From Asterias amurensis (Eukaryota; Echinodermata; Asteroidea; Forcipulatida; Asteriidae), in the NCBI RefSeq assembly GCF_032118995.1, contig NC_092668.1, positions 7,543,501-7,607,500 of the forward strand: a stretch of 64,000 bases of DNA, read 5' to 3'. The notes below the pieces were generated by a model. The model searched no databases. It was not told the DNA's origin and saw nothing but the letters and a program-made list of their open reading frames with translations. A program made the position numbers and the translations under genes. Below are positions 30,262 through 41,626 of the stretch, piece by piece (the first letter of the stretch is position 1; every line of letters starts with the position of its first letter).

Positions 30262-31930
30262 AGAAAAACAAGATGGCCGCTCTTCCCTTTTCCCTGCCCG
30301 TGATTACATCTTGCGGATACCCAACCCGAGTGTGCGCGTGCAAATTTGAACTCCGTCACTGTTATATTTTGGCGGTAATCGACGATTTTTGGTAAAATTA
30401 TGACGTCACTTTTGCACCAAAAAAATGTAATTCCCTAGATTTTGCGAATTCTGCATGCCTCCACACAGGAAAGTTGTTCAGGATGCTCAACTTGGTCGAT
30501 TCGCACCGTCAAAACGCGATTTCCAGAGTTGATTATTAGAAAAAACAAAATGGCCGCTCTTCCCTTTCCTTGCCCGGGGAATAAACTTTTTAATTTTCGA
30601 GCCACCCCGAAAAGCCGAATTAGCGTGTCGACTTCTTACCCACTCGAATGTGCCGGTGCAAATTTGAACTCCGTCACTGTTATATTTTGGCGGTAATCGA
30701 CGATTTCTGGTCAAATTATGAAGTCACTATTGCACCAACAAGTTGTAATTCCCAAAATTTTCGAATTCTGCATGCCTCCACACAGGGAAGTTGTTCGGGA
30801 TGCTCAATTTGGTCGATTTGCACCGTCAAAACGCGATTTCCAGAGTTGACTATATTGGAAAAAACAAGATGGCCGCTCTTCACTTTTCCCTGCCCAGGGA
30901 ATAAATTGTTTAATTTTCGAGCCACCCGAAAAGACGAATTAGCTTGGTTATACTTCTTGCGGATACCCCACTCGAGTGTGCCGGTGCAAATTTGAACTCC
31001 GTCACTGTTATATTTTGGCGGTAATAGACGATTTTTTGTCAAATTATGACGTCACTTTTGCACCAAAAAGTTGTAATTCCCAAGGCTTTGGGAATTTTGC
31101 ATGCCATTACACAAGAAACTTGTTCAGGATGCTCAACTTGGTCGATTTGCACCGTCAAAAAGCGATTTCCAATTGACTACTAGAAAAAACAAGATGGCCG
31201 CTCTTTACTTTTCCCTGCCCGGGGAATAAACTTTTTAATTTTCGAGCCACCCCGAAAAACCGAATTAGCGTGATTACTTATTACGGATACCCCACCCGAC
31301 TGTGCCGGTGCAAATTTGAACTCCGTCAGTATTATATTTTGGCGGAAATAGACGATCATTGTTGGTCAAATTATGACGTCACTTTTGCACCTAAAAGGTG
31401 TAATTCCCAAGGTTTTGCGAACTTTGCATGACTCAACACAGGAAAGTTGTTCAGGATGCTCAACTTGGTCGATATCCAGAGTTGACTATTAGAAAAACAA
31501 CATGGCCGCTCTTCCCTTTTTCCTGCCCGGGGAATACCCTTTTTAAATATTTGAGCCCCCCCGAAAAGCAGAATTAGCGTGATTACTTGTTGCGGATACC
31601 CCACCCGAATGTGCCGGTGCAAATTTGAACTCCGTCACTGTGATATTATGGCGGTAATCAACGATTTTTGGTCAAATTATGACGTCACTTTTGCACAAAA
31701 AAAGTTGTAATTCACAAGGTTTTGAGAATTTTGCATGCCTCCACACACAGGAAAGTTGTTCAGGCTGCTCAACTTGGTCGATTTGCACCGTAAAAACGCG
31801 ATTTCCAGAGTTAATTGACTATTAGAAAAACAAGATGGCCGCTCTTCCCTTTTCACTGCCCGGGGAATAAACTTTTTAGAGCCACCCCGAAAAGCCGAAT
31901 TAGCGTGATTACTTCTTGCGGATACCTAAT
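30262..31930. repeat. Tandem array of about 310-bp units with TGACGTCA and CAAGATGGC motifs
   Basis: Six units begin at ATGGCCGCTCTT near 30270, 30550, 30870, 31193, 31502 and 31835, spaced 280-333 bp. Each has TGCCCGGGGAATAAACTTTT, GAGCCACCCCGAAAAG, GTGCCGGTGCAAATTTGAAC, CGTCACTGTTATATTTTGGC and AGGAAAGTTGTTCAGGATGC. The palindrome TGACGTCA is intact at 30401, 31047, 31374 and 31680, and mutated (TGAAGTCA) near 30719. No unit encodes a conserved frame. The array touches the duplication at 29447-30256 and its function is unknown. Confidence 0.8.
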
Positions 31931-33185
31931 AAAACTTCGGTTTATAGTTCGTTCCAAACCATTTATATGGTGGCTTCTTATAAGCCTCATGTATCGTATT
32001 GTTTAACTTTATTTAATAATAATAATTATAATAATAATATTAATAATGATTAAATAAAGTTTTCTATATCATGTGTAAAGTGTTCTTTTATATACCTTTG
32101 ACAACTGTCTTGATCCATCTAGATCATGGCTCACTGAATCATGGGTTTCTTCCGGGATCTCTCTCAAATTAAACTCGCACTATTTAGTTCATTCCAAACA
32201 ATTCATATGATGGTTCCTTATAAGCCTCCTGTATCGGATTGTTTAACTTTTGATAATTATATATACCGATTATTCTATGTAGTAAATCATTGCATTGGGT
32301 ACATAGCTGATGCATTTTAATTTCACTCTATAATCAAAAACTGTATGACATATCGTTCTTGAAGATAAAACTAGTTAAAGTGTAATGTTATACGATTATT
32401 TTCAAGTTATAGTAACTCCAATACTTATTCTTAATGGTTCATGCGAATACAAGCATCCGAGTTTAGTGTTACTATTTTTCTGATCTGAGGTACACAAGCT
32501 TGCTGTTTTGCACGGTGAGGGAGTGCCGTAGACACAAATACATCTTCTCCCATTTGTATTGCGTTTGAAAGGTATAACTTTGGGATGAAAACCGGGGAGT
32601 AGTATTATCAGCAAGTCAGAAATGACTGTTAATGAACCATCTCTGTAAGATGTCCGTTTTTGATATGAGAATAAAGAATGGATAGCCCATTTCTTTTTAA
32701 CAAATCAGAAATGTGGGTTGTGTCATCTCATGTCTAAAAAGTTATGACAATTCCAATGAAACAAACACGCTGTTCTAAGATCCAAAAGGCTAATCGGACC
32801 CCCAAATTTGTCAACTACTTTGTTTATACTGGTGTCAAGAGAAATTGGTTCTTTTTGCATTGGGAGATTGTGGAGTTGACTAGTGTTGTGTATAATACTT
32901 TATACCGATGGTGAATACAGAATTATGTACCTATTTTATGGCAGAGGCTGAGAGAGTAGTTTGGCACTGTTTTTCTTGTGAACAAGATAAGTTGCGACGA
33001 TTTAGCTTTAAATTGAAAGTTTTATATCAATTTTTAATTCTTTCAAATACTTGAAAACGATTTCTACGGTTATACAAGTGCTATTTAATGTGCCAGTGGT
33101 CTTGGCCAATACAGCTTGGTTAAAAATTTGTTTCTTCACTTTAGTAAGACATTTTGGGAAGTTTTACCAAAAGGGTTGAGAGTAA
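31930..33185. other. Mostly unannotated AT-rich interval
   Basis: There is an ATAATAATTATAATAATAAT run at about 32018-32050. A short direct repeat occurs near 31945 and 32186 (TTCCAAAC.ATTTATATG.TGG, CTTATAAGCCTC.TGTATCG). Only the candidate exon at 32402-32642 stands out. Confidence 0.4.
32402..32642 (-). other. Candidate last exon of a cysteine-containing protein
   Basis: The acceptor ACATCTTACAG is followed by an open frame of about 80 codons ending at 32402. It reads DGSLTVISDLLIILLPGFH, then KVIPFKRNTNGRRCICVYG, PSPCKTASLC and LGCLYSHEPLRISIG. Five cysteines, one in a CxC, suggest an extracellular domain. It requires two bases of the first codon from an upstream exon, which I did not find. 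The signal-peptide exon at 34469-34573 ends in phase 0 and cannot join directly. No family was recognised. Confidence 0.3.
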
Positions 33186-33189
33186 CTTA

Positions 33190-33445
33190 TCTTGGTTATG
33201 TGACAAGTTTGCTTCTGAAAATGGTTATGTTTCATTGGTTATGTGACAAGTTTGCTTCTGAAAATGGTTATGTTTCATTGGTTATGTGACAAGTTTGCTT
33301 CTGAAAATGGTAACGTTTAATTGGTTATGTGACAAGTTTGCTTACTGAAAATGGTAACGTTTAATAGGTTATGTGACAAGTTTGCTAACTGAAAATGGTA
33401 ACTAACGTTTAATTGGTTATGTGAAAAGTTTGCTTACGCTAACGT
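33190..33445. repeat. Minisatellite, about 43-48 bp unit, six copies
   Basis: GGTTATGTGACAAGTTTGCT repeats near 33194, 33236, 33280, 33321 and 33368, and as a variant at 33415. The units are linked by TCTGAAAATGGTTATGTTTC or AATGGTAACGTTTAAT. The early copies are nearly identical and the later ones drift. Confidence 0.8.
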
Positions 33446-34232
33446 TTAATTGGAGAACAAACCTCTTACCTATAAGTATTCACTTAACACTTGATTGCTT
33501 CAAAATAATAACCTTTTATTTTTCAAGTTGATTGTAATATACATTTGTATAACTCAATGTGGCCCATAATTGGTGTAGTAAAGTGACCTTACAGTTACAT
33601 GTTGTAACTAAAACACCTTCAAATCAAACGTGGAATATAAAGCTTTGATTCACACTTGCGATGAGGTTCTATCAATTATAATTAGTTGTGAAAGTGAACC
33701 ACAAATCATGAAAAAGTCACGTGTGAATAAATTAAATTCCATGTTCTTATTGATAACAGTGCATAGCAATACAGTTATCACTTGTAAAAACAAAGACATT
33801 GACGAGCATATTTCCAGTAAAAAAATTATTGTTGGCTCAAAATGTCCAACCACACTATTTCATTCTCAATTCAAAATAAATGTTGGGAAAATTTACGTGT
33901 GTGAGGATTTAAACAAAAATACAAACTAAACTTATACTGGAGTAAACAAACAATATATGTTTAAAAAATTAAAAAACTATAATCTGCATTGTAATGTAAA
34001 TTTGTTTTGATTAACAAAAACCAACACGTATGCACACAACTTGATGATGTCTTTTACAAAACCACATCTTGTGCATTTTTTATATAATTATTTTAAAAAT
34101 ATTTAAAATATCATCTGTTATTGCTTTTTAATAACTTGCTCATCTGGGTGGTAGTTCTTTATACAACATATTTCTTACACAATTGACAAACATTTAACAT
34201 TCTTTTCTCATATAATTACAGTTTTAGAGAGA

Positions 34233-35038
34233 ATGGAGAGCGATACCTACTCTGCTGGTAAGACTGCTTGACAGTCTCATTAATCATGTACACATGTTAG
34301 GATGTTACACTCTATAAATGTAATAGTTAGGCTGTTCCAGCTACAAAGCTAGTGTAATGTCACACAAAAATTTTTTTTTGTATTTATTCATTCAATACAA
34401 TTTCTTAGAGGAGCCTGAATGATAATTCCAGAAACAAAGCATTCCAGAAATAAATCCTTCATACATACCTCAAGACATTTTCTTTTCCGGTCTGGCAAGT
34501 GTGATTGTGTCAGTGAAATAGTCACACATAGGAACAGGATAACAATATAGATTGGAGAACATCTGTATTGCATGTGTGAGGTAGGGTCTGCCAGGATGTG
34601 GTCTTACCACTATATTATACTAACGAGATATGGAATGCATGAAAGGAATTTAGTTATCCCTAATCTATTAATATATATGTTTACACTGATAAAAAGATAC
34701 AAAATATCATGTAGTGTAATTCCATAGTCTTTACAAATGCTTGCATATGTTACAACAACATTACAATTTCATAAATTTACTCTTAAAAATATAAAACAAT
34801 CTAACCTTAAAACTTTATATATTTATTGAAAATATATGTTTTAAATATTTTCTGGTTTATCAAAAGTATTCAGATATTATATCTAGTCATGTATACATGT
34901 ACAGTATGTACATCTACGAGTGTGCAACTTTCATTCCAAAAAACTAGAAGACTATTTGTTATTCCATCGCAACAAGGTGTCAGTGTCATGTTCCAAGACT
35001 TTAGATACAATGTACAAGAATTCATAACAGACATTTGA
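34233..35038 (+). CDS. Possible two-exon small protein, no known family
   Basis: Exon 1 at 34233-34257 (after the acceptor TATAATTACAG and 5' UTR) starts MESDTYSA and has the donor GTAAGA. Exon 2 at 34905-35038 (acceptor ACATGTACAG) is in phase and continues VCTSTSVQLSFQKTRRLF, then VIPSQQGVSVMFQDFRYNV and QEFITDI to TGA. The product is 52 residues. The splice sites are good and the composition is protein-like, but nothing is recognised and short frames can arise by chance. It overlaps the opposite-strand exon at 34469-34573, which would lie in its intron. Confidence 0.3.
34469..34573 (-). CDS. Candidate first exon encoding a signal peptide
   Basis: ATG at 34573 opens 35 codons: MQYRCSPIYIVILFLCVTIS, then LTQSHLPDRKRKCLE, with the donor GTATGT directly after GAG. 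The basic start, hydrophobic core and polar exit look like a secretory signal, followed by a dibasic-rich stretch. The exon length and phase 0 resemble the first exon of the MZB1-like gene. No continuing exon was established. The minus-strand coding traces at 32402-32642 or 28599-28827 are candidates, but the phases do not close directly. Confidence 0.35.
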
Positions 35039-35079
35039 TGTCATTAGGTGGTGCGGTTACCTCTATATGGTGTCCTTAA

Positions 35080-36176
35080 AGACAGTGGACATTATTGGTA
35101 ATTACTCAAAATAATTATTAGCACAAAACCTTACTTGGTAACGAGTAATGGGGAGAGGTTGATAGTATTCAAATATTGACTGCTTTGAGTGCTATTGTTA
35201 AAACTACGACACCCGAGGTGTTCCCCGCAGCGTTCTATTTTCCCGAGGTGCAGCCAAGGGAAAATGGAACGGTCCCGGGATCACCGAAATAGAGTTGTAC
35301 TTGTAATTTTCACCATAGCACAAGTTAAAGCAGTCAATATTTTTTTATAAAACCCCAACAGACTATTTATCATCTTCGTACACGACTTTCGTACTCGCGT
35401 TTCAGATACATATATGCACAACTGATTGGGTTCGAGGTGGGTAAAAAGACGTCTGGGTACCGCACGCTGTGTGATAGTCGTCGGACTATCACACGGCAAA
35501 CGACGCACTATCACACAGCTGCCGTTTAGTAAAACTAAGACATATCATGTGACGCACTCTAAACCAATGAAAAGGCAGAATAATTTTAAGGGGTGTTGTA
35601 ATATAAAACATTGTGAGAAACGGCTCCCTCTGAAGGGACGTAGTTTTCAAGAAAGAAGTAATTCCATCAAATTTGATTTTGAGACCTCAGATTTAGAATT
35701 TGAGGTCTTGAAATCAAGCATCTGAAAGCACACAACTTTGTGTGACAAGGGTGTTTTTTCTCTTCCTATTATCTCCCAACTTTGATGACCAATTGAGCTA
35801 AAATGTTCACAGGTTTGTTATGTAGGTCCCAAGTGCCCCTTTACTTATTAGCCTCTGTGTGCTGACCTTTTTGTAAACTTTGTGCACTGTGTAATGTAGG
35901 TTACATGTAGTGTATGTGTACTGTAGTGTTGTAACTTTTTGTATGTTTGCTATGGGTTGGAAGTATTAAAACCTGTACAGAAGAGATTTTCATACAAGCG
36001 TAATTGGCTTATGGCATTTATTATTATTGATGGTATTTTGGCGAATGTTCGTCCTTTTTTAAGTAAAGGACCGGCTCTCTCCTTCCAGTCTCTCTCTCTT
36101 ATTTCATGCATATATGTTAAGATACAGCAAGTGAGAAGACTGCTCTTTGACAATTACCAATAGTGTCCAGTGTCTT
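35080..36176. mobile_element. TTAA-flanked MITE (subfamily A) with two internal insertions
   Basis: TTAA at 35076-35079 and 36177-36180 flanks AGACAGTGGACATTATTGG and CCAATAGTGTCCAGTGTCT. The family sequence breaks near 35168, resumes near 35606 (ATAAAACATTGTGAGAAACG), breaks again near 35822 and resumes near 36105. The first insert includes a foldback element with ends CAAATATTGACTGCTTTGA and TTAAAGCAGTCAATATT (about 35169-35343). Confidence 0.7.
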
Positions 36177-36251
36177 TTAATAATATTGTAATGAATTGAA
36201 TACTGAATGCTGAATGCTGCGTCCCATCACCTGGAGCTGTTCATTTTCAGA

Positions 36252-36760
36252 TATTCGTTACTTATATTATCTATTCATAAATACCCCAGACAGTTTCGCT
36301 ATTCCTATTGGTGGAGAGCGCGTCACGTGGGGGTGTATAAAAGTATGATAATGACCAGCTGGAGCTATGTTTATAACCGGTTGTTTTCGGATACTGCACA
36401 CTAGTCTTGGTGCAAGACGTTTCTATTGGCGATGCGGGCGCTGTCGGTGAGTTGGCCACGCTGTGTGTGACTGTCGTTTCGGTCATAACAATGCAACATA
36501 TGGACGTACAGTAAAGAGCTCAAGCATGTCGGAAACAGATAAGTTTTACAGAGTTTCCTACTCGATTACACCTTTTAACCAAAAATGCATTTATGAATGG
36601 GAACAAAAGAGTAGTGAATCGTCCTTAAACGGCCATTTAAAACCTTGCAGGGTCAGCGCCATGCAATGGGCCTCGCCTTTGGCTCGGCCTTTATCACACA
36701 GCAACGACCCTGCCGGTTTTAAATGGCCTTTTAAGAACTCGTCGCTACCCTTTTATTGCC
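36252..36760. repeat. Partial copy of the ATAAATACC-ended foldback family
   Basis: ATTCATAAATACCCCAGACA opens a segment with GAGAGCGCGTCACGTGGGGG that recurs at 55170-55500. From about 36603, GAATCGTCCTTAAACGGCC pairs with a later GGCCTTTTAAGAACTCGTC around ACCTTGCAGGGTC / GACCCTGCCGGTTTT, so the right part is a hairpin. Confidence 0.55.
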
Positions 36761-36762
36761 TT

Positions 36763-38672
36763 ATTCATAAATACCCCAGACAGTTTCTCTACTTCTATTG
36801 GTGAAGAGCGCGTCACGTGGGTGTGCATAAACCTTTTGTTACTGACCGGTAAAAAGTGTTAATTCATAAGCGTGACACCCACGCGACCTTGCACCTGTTC
36901 TTATAAGACAGTTTCTTCATTCCTATTGGTCGAGAGCAACGGCTGAAAAGTTGTGCCACATCACGCGATACGCGCGACGCCCACAGCATTCCCTTATAAG
37001 GAGTTGTTTACGCGAGGGCAGAGGAGGGCTCTACCATTTCATAGCTGGAGGGGTGTTGTGTTTAAAGAAATCATTTTTAATAACAATTCTAATTTTTGCA
37101 TTTATTTTACTTTTTGACCAAAAAGTGATGATGTTTTTGACCGAAAAGGTATTTATGAATGGGAATCAAAGTGTGTTGAATCGGTTTTCAACTAGTGGTT
37201 TAAACCCGCCGAGGCCTGGTCCTTTATAATTTACCTCGACTTCGTTTCGGTAAATTATCAAGAACCAGGCCTCGTTGGGATTAAACCACTAGTTGAAAAC
37301 CTCTTCACCACACATTGATTCCCTTATTATAACACACCACTTGCCTGTTCTGTACTCTGGTTGGCTGACACATGGTCACTAAGGGTGAACTAAGATAATA
37401 TAGTGATTGCCCACACATGTTTTGGGGGAATAGTGTTCGCTGGGCACAAGTCTTTTAAAATAGAGCGTGGTTACAGCGCCCTCTCTTGATTTGAACCCTG
37501 AACTTTCTTTTCTTATTTCACATTTAAGACCGAGGTGTGTTATAAAACACATATTGACTTCGGCCACCTGAAATAAGTCCCTCTTCTGGTCACTCAAAGG
37601 CCCGAGTGAGAATAGACGACATTATAACACACCTCTTTCTTGTTCTGTATTCTGGTTGTCTGAAACACGGTCACGTGGGATGGACTAATATAGTCTAGTG
37701 ATCGCGCGCGTGTGTTTTGCGGGAACTAGTACCCGAGCGGGCACTAGTCTTTGAAAATAGTGCCCGGTTACAGTGCCCTCTCTTGACCGTGAACTGTAAC
37801 TACAAAACTTCCTTTCTTTTCCAGATTTCTGTTCTTATTTGACATTTAAGACCGAGCTGTGTTATAAAACACATATTGACTGGCATAATTCAGTATCAGG
37901 GGGTCCCCTGCTTCTTCATGCATGCTTTCTAACCCCATTCATGTATTTCCACTTCACTGCTTTTGTTTCACTTAGTTACCTGTTCATGTTTGTTGTGTTG
38001 TCATTTAGCCTTCGAGAAAGACTCTGCTAGGGTCGAAACGTCAGGCCATTAACTATTTTTTGCAATAATGCAATTTTAAAACACGCCGAAATCTACCCAA
38101 AAGGCTTTCAAGGCCAAATTGTGGAGATGCACATAGTAAAATAAGGGAATCATTGTGTGGTGAAGAGGTTTTCAACAAGTGGTTTAAACCCAACGAGGCC
38201 TGGTTCTTGAAAATTTTACCGAGACGAAGTCGAGGTAAATATCAAGAACCAGGCCTTGGCGGGTTTAAACCACTAGTTGAAAACCTCTTCACCACACATT
38301 GATTCCCTTATTTTACTATGTGCATCAACACTTTTTGGTCAAAAAGTAAAATAAATGCAAAAATTATAATTGTTAAATCTTTCTTTCAACCCAACACCCC
38401 TCCAGCTATGAAATGGTAAGGCCCTCGGGTAAAAAACTCCTTATAAGGGAATGCTGTGCGCGTCGCGCATATCACGTGATGTGGAACAACTGTCCTGGCA
38501 GCTGCTCTCTACCAGTAGGAATGAAGAAACTGTCTTATAAGCACAGGTGCAAGCTCGCGTGTCACGCTCATGTTTTGACACTTTTTACTGGTCATAAACA
38601 AAGGTTTATACACACCCACGTAACGCGCTCTCCACCAATAGGAATAGCGAAACTGTCTAAGGTATTTATGAA
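36763..38672. mobile_element. Large foldback element with arms of about 500 bp
   Basis: The left arm is 36763 to about 37325 and the right arm about 38150 to 38672, in inverse order. Marks: ATTCATAAATACCCCAGACA/GGTATTTATGAAT, GAGCGCGTCACGTGGGTGTG/ACCCACGTAACGCGCTC, GCATTCCCTTATAAGGAGTT/AACTCCTTATAAGGGAATGC, and TAGCTGGAGGGGTG/CACCCCTCCAGCTA. Inside each arm's inner end is a smaller hairpin around GGTTTAAACCCGCCGAGGCC. The spacer (37325-38150) contains the two TATAACACAC repeats. A further arm lies at 48775-49258. No transposase was seen. Confidence 0.7.
37322..37900. repeat. Two adjacent copies of the TATAACACAC repeat
   Basis: Copies start near 37328 and 37622 with TATAACACACC. Both contain CTGGTTG.CTGA.ACA.GGTCAC, GCGCCCTCTCTTGA-like sequence and end at ACCGAG.TGTGTTATAAAACA. 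They occupy the spacer of the foldback element at 36763-38672 and are related to the copy at 1558-1990. Confidence 0.6.
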
Positions 38673-39528
38673 TGGTCATTTCATACACATTTACTATGTT
38701 CAAACTCCCATCCATTTTGGCTACAGAGTTAAAAATAGGTTTTTTATTCAATTTAACTTCTAGTCTAGACCAGACGTTAAGGTTAGACTTGGGTCTGTTT
38801 GATTTTATTTAGTTTTCAAAGACCTTTCCAAAGATGTATAGATTGTCAAAAACCCTTGTGTGGTTTAGGAGTCGGGGTTTTCAAATATAAAACGTAGAAT
38901 TTCAAATATTACTTTGACACTGATGACGTCACTGTTGAGGTGGCGTGTTGTCCGTTTGATGAGTTTCAAACAATGCAGTGTGAATATGCGGACAGCTTGA
39001 CAAGAGACTACAAGGCTCATTAGGCTATGTAAACTGCTACCAACATGTACATGTACAATCTTGAAATGAACCATGGCTTGACATGTACGAAATGTAGGGT
39101 GTAGCAAATAGAAATGACACCGGCTTGTTTATATTTTGTAATAATTTTTGTTTTACAAATAAAGGATGCATTTGAGTGCAGCGTGACAAACCATAATCAC
39201 CAGGTGAATTCTAAACTATTCCATTTCCAATCAATTTCATTGATTATATTCTGCGTCACAATGGACAAATAAAATGCATTCAATTTGTATTTTATATAAC
39301 TCGCACATAGATGCTTGTCTTTTGAAACTTGTTCATAATAAACAATAAATATATTTTTAAAATGCCATTCTTTAAAAAACTTCCAAACAACTATGTACAG
39401 TGTAAATGACGGCATTGCATGAAGAGGTATCAATATATACTTGCTGTAGATAAAGACATGGTGTTACCGCAAACCCAATATATATAAACATAGATGACTC
39501 CATGACCCTACCTTTTCTGCCTTTTCAG

Positions 39529-39627
39529 AATCTTGACTCATTTGGAGCAGGAAATGTTTACTTTGGGAATGTCACTGCAAAGTGTCCTTTAATTATCAGT
39601 ATTGGACCTGTATGGAATGTCACAGCA
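39529..39627 (+). other. Isolated exon-like frame, 33 codons
   Basis: A strong acceptor (TTCTGCCTTTTCAG) and a strong donor (GCA|GTAAGT) enclose a phase-0 open frame reading NLDSFGAGNVYFGNVTAKC, then PLIISIGPVWNVTA. It has two potential N-glycosylation sites. No partner exon was recognised on the + strand. It could be an exon of an unplaced gene, or chance. Confidence 0.25.
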
Positions 39628-39771
39628 GTAAGTACATGTACATGGCAGACTAATGGATGGCACATGTTATACAAATCAATTGACAAGGATCTTTGTGTGT
39701 GGTACACAAAAGGATACTACCTCACAATGCTAATTAATTAATCATTATATGTTTAAGATTAAGTATTTGTC

Positions 39772-39859
39772 TCACTTCTTCTTCTTATCTTTGCCTTTGT
39801 CTTTGCCTTTCTTCTTGATTTTTCCCTTGTGTTTGGTTTGAGACTTTGATTCTTTAACC
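39772..39859 (-). CDS. RASSF: Alternative Lys-rich terminal exon, in phase with the RASSF-type gene
   Basis: The acceptor AACCCTGCAG-type border (CTCCTGCAG in the sense strand) is followed by 88 bp ending in TGA. The incoming phase is two bases, exactly what the RASSF exon ending at 44134 supplies (CG + G = Arg). The tail reads RVKESKSQTKHKGKIKKKG, then KDKGKDKKKK: 29 residues replacing YSQYKANLQKKISLLPVEV. Using it would remove the second half of the SARAH helix and give a highly basic end. No frame conflict was seen, but it could also be the last exon of an unrecognised gene. Confidence 0.45.
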
Positions 39860-40344
39860 CTGCAGGAGAATATCAAAACATAGGAAAAAAATTAACAAAT
39901 TAAAAAGAGAAATAGGTAATAGGTGTTGGTACTATACGTTTTAAGCAACTAATTAAGGGTTTTATTTTTTAACTAAAAATTTCATTCAAATACCAGTGCT
40001 CCTCAAGTTTGTGTGTTCTCCTAAGTTCTTTTTTTCATTTCATTCTATTAACTACAGAATCAGTGAAAAGTCATGTTTCATCAACAAATCTGCTGATCAC
40101 ATGTCACGGACTGGTTTGATTTCTATGTAAGACAAATCTTCCTACATAATTCAGCACTGAATGCGTCAAAAAACAAGAAATTGTGTTTGACTACCTTAAA
40201 GCCAAGACTGATATTGAATCTATTTGTATGGCAGTAGAGCTGAAATGGTGAATAAATTAAAATAACTTGGCACTTCTGTTGCAAGCAATTCGATATGGAA
40301 AATCAATACTACATGTATGAGAAACTTTTTGCTAAGGTCACTTA

Positions 40345-40871
40345 AGCCCTTTTCACACAGCCAAAATGTAGCCAGGGTCCCTTGCTACAAATTTACAAGC
40401 GTGGATTGTTTATTTGTTATCACCATGTGTGACTGATTTTGTGAGCTTTCCCACTGCAAAGTTAAAAAAACCTAACAACCCTTGTGCGACATGAGAGTGG
40501 TATGAAGAATTGGTAATCCTGATCAACTTGATTGGACAAGATACTGTAGCACCAACAATAGCACGCACTGTATGGGCAACAATAGCACGCGCTGTATGGG
40601 CATTTTCACCTAGAACGTCGTTCAATAAACAAGGGTTCCTTTCACACGATGATGTAGCCCACGTCCTTGGTCAAAACTTCCGCTAGTGTAAGATTTTGTC
40701 GTAGGTCCGACCTCCGACAAAATGTAGCAATGTTGGACAAGATTTGACAAGGGACCCTGGACACTCCAAAAATTATTGTCCTTTCACACGAGGTACATTT
40801 TGTAAAATCTTACAACCATGCTACAATTTAGCAAGGGACCCTTGCTAAATTGCTCTCGTGTGAAAGGGGCT
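40345..40871. mobile_element. TIR element with AGCCC.TTTCACAC ends
   Basis: AGCCCTTTTCACACAG is mirrored by CGTGTGAAAGGGGCT. Internal copies of TTTCACACGA with GTAGC... or GTACATTTTG segments give a mosaic of the terminal motif. No clear target duplication was seen, so the superfamily is open. It lies between the two alternative last exons of the RASSF-type gene. Confidence 0.6.
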
Positions 40872-41626
40872 ATAGACACTCGACGTATTTTGTCCGTATC
40901 TTAAATCATTTAATGTTCGCAACAACATTTTATTTTATGTTTACCAAAGTGTTTAATACCTCATCTATTATGACCTTCTGCATCAATGTCTTGTGGTAGT
41001 CTTAAAACCATTCCAGTCATGGAGTGGAACAGGTCATCAAAATGGCTTGCAAAACGATTGGCATAATGTTAAATATTTACATTGCACGTTTGAATCTGCC
41101 ATTATCTCTACAGCCTCGCGTCATTATGCAAAATCCTACCCGTTCACTTTACTCTTCTCCCCCCATGAATCCACACTAATCGCTTCAGAATGTCATTCCT
41201 GCCTATTACTTGCCACATAGTCAACTCCAAATATAAAAGATAATCCCCTGCTTTTTGTCCCTGTATTCTTTTTCTTTGTTTGCTTCCTATTTTTGTAGAC
41301 CTCCTTTTGTAGTTTAAATTGCTCCTTTACTTTCGGAGGTTTCAGTTTGTTGGGTGACACCCTTGTATTTTAGATGGTTGTAAAATACTCTTGTCACAGT
41401 GTTATTTGTCACTGTGTAATTTCTTTTAATCTCTTTCATCCTCTATTGCAACAAGTATTCAAATATAGAGCATTGGCCAATGACATCATGTATGCATTAG
41501 GCAGAATGGATTCAGGATAGAGTAGTTGGTGTGTGTGGCCAAACCCAATCAAAGTATGTACACCACATGGCTCACATTGAGTGGTTGCATGTACATTAAG
41601 GATTCAGGAGGGATATTGAATGATAC

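Noticed and set aside
30442..31622. Frames of 83-115 codons in the 310-bp array
   Set aside because: Equivalent frames are broken or shifted in the other units, so coding function is unlikely.
33630..33929. 99-codon + strand frame
   Set aside because: No splice borders, motif or repeat relation; AT-rich composition makes chance plausible.
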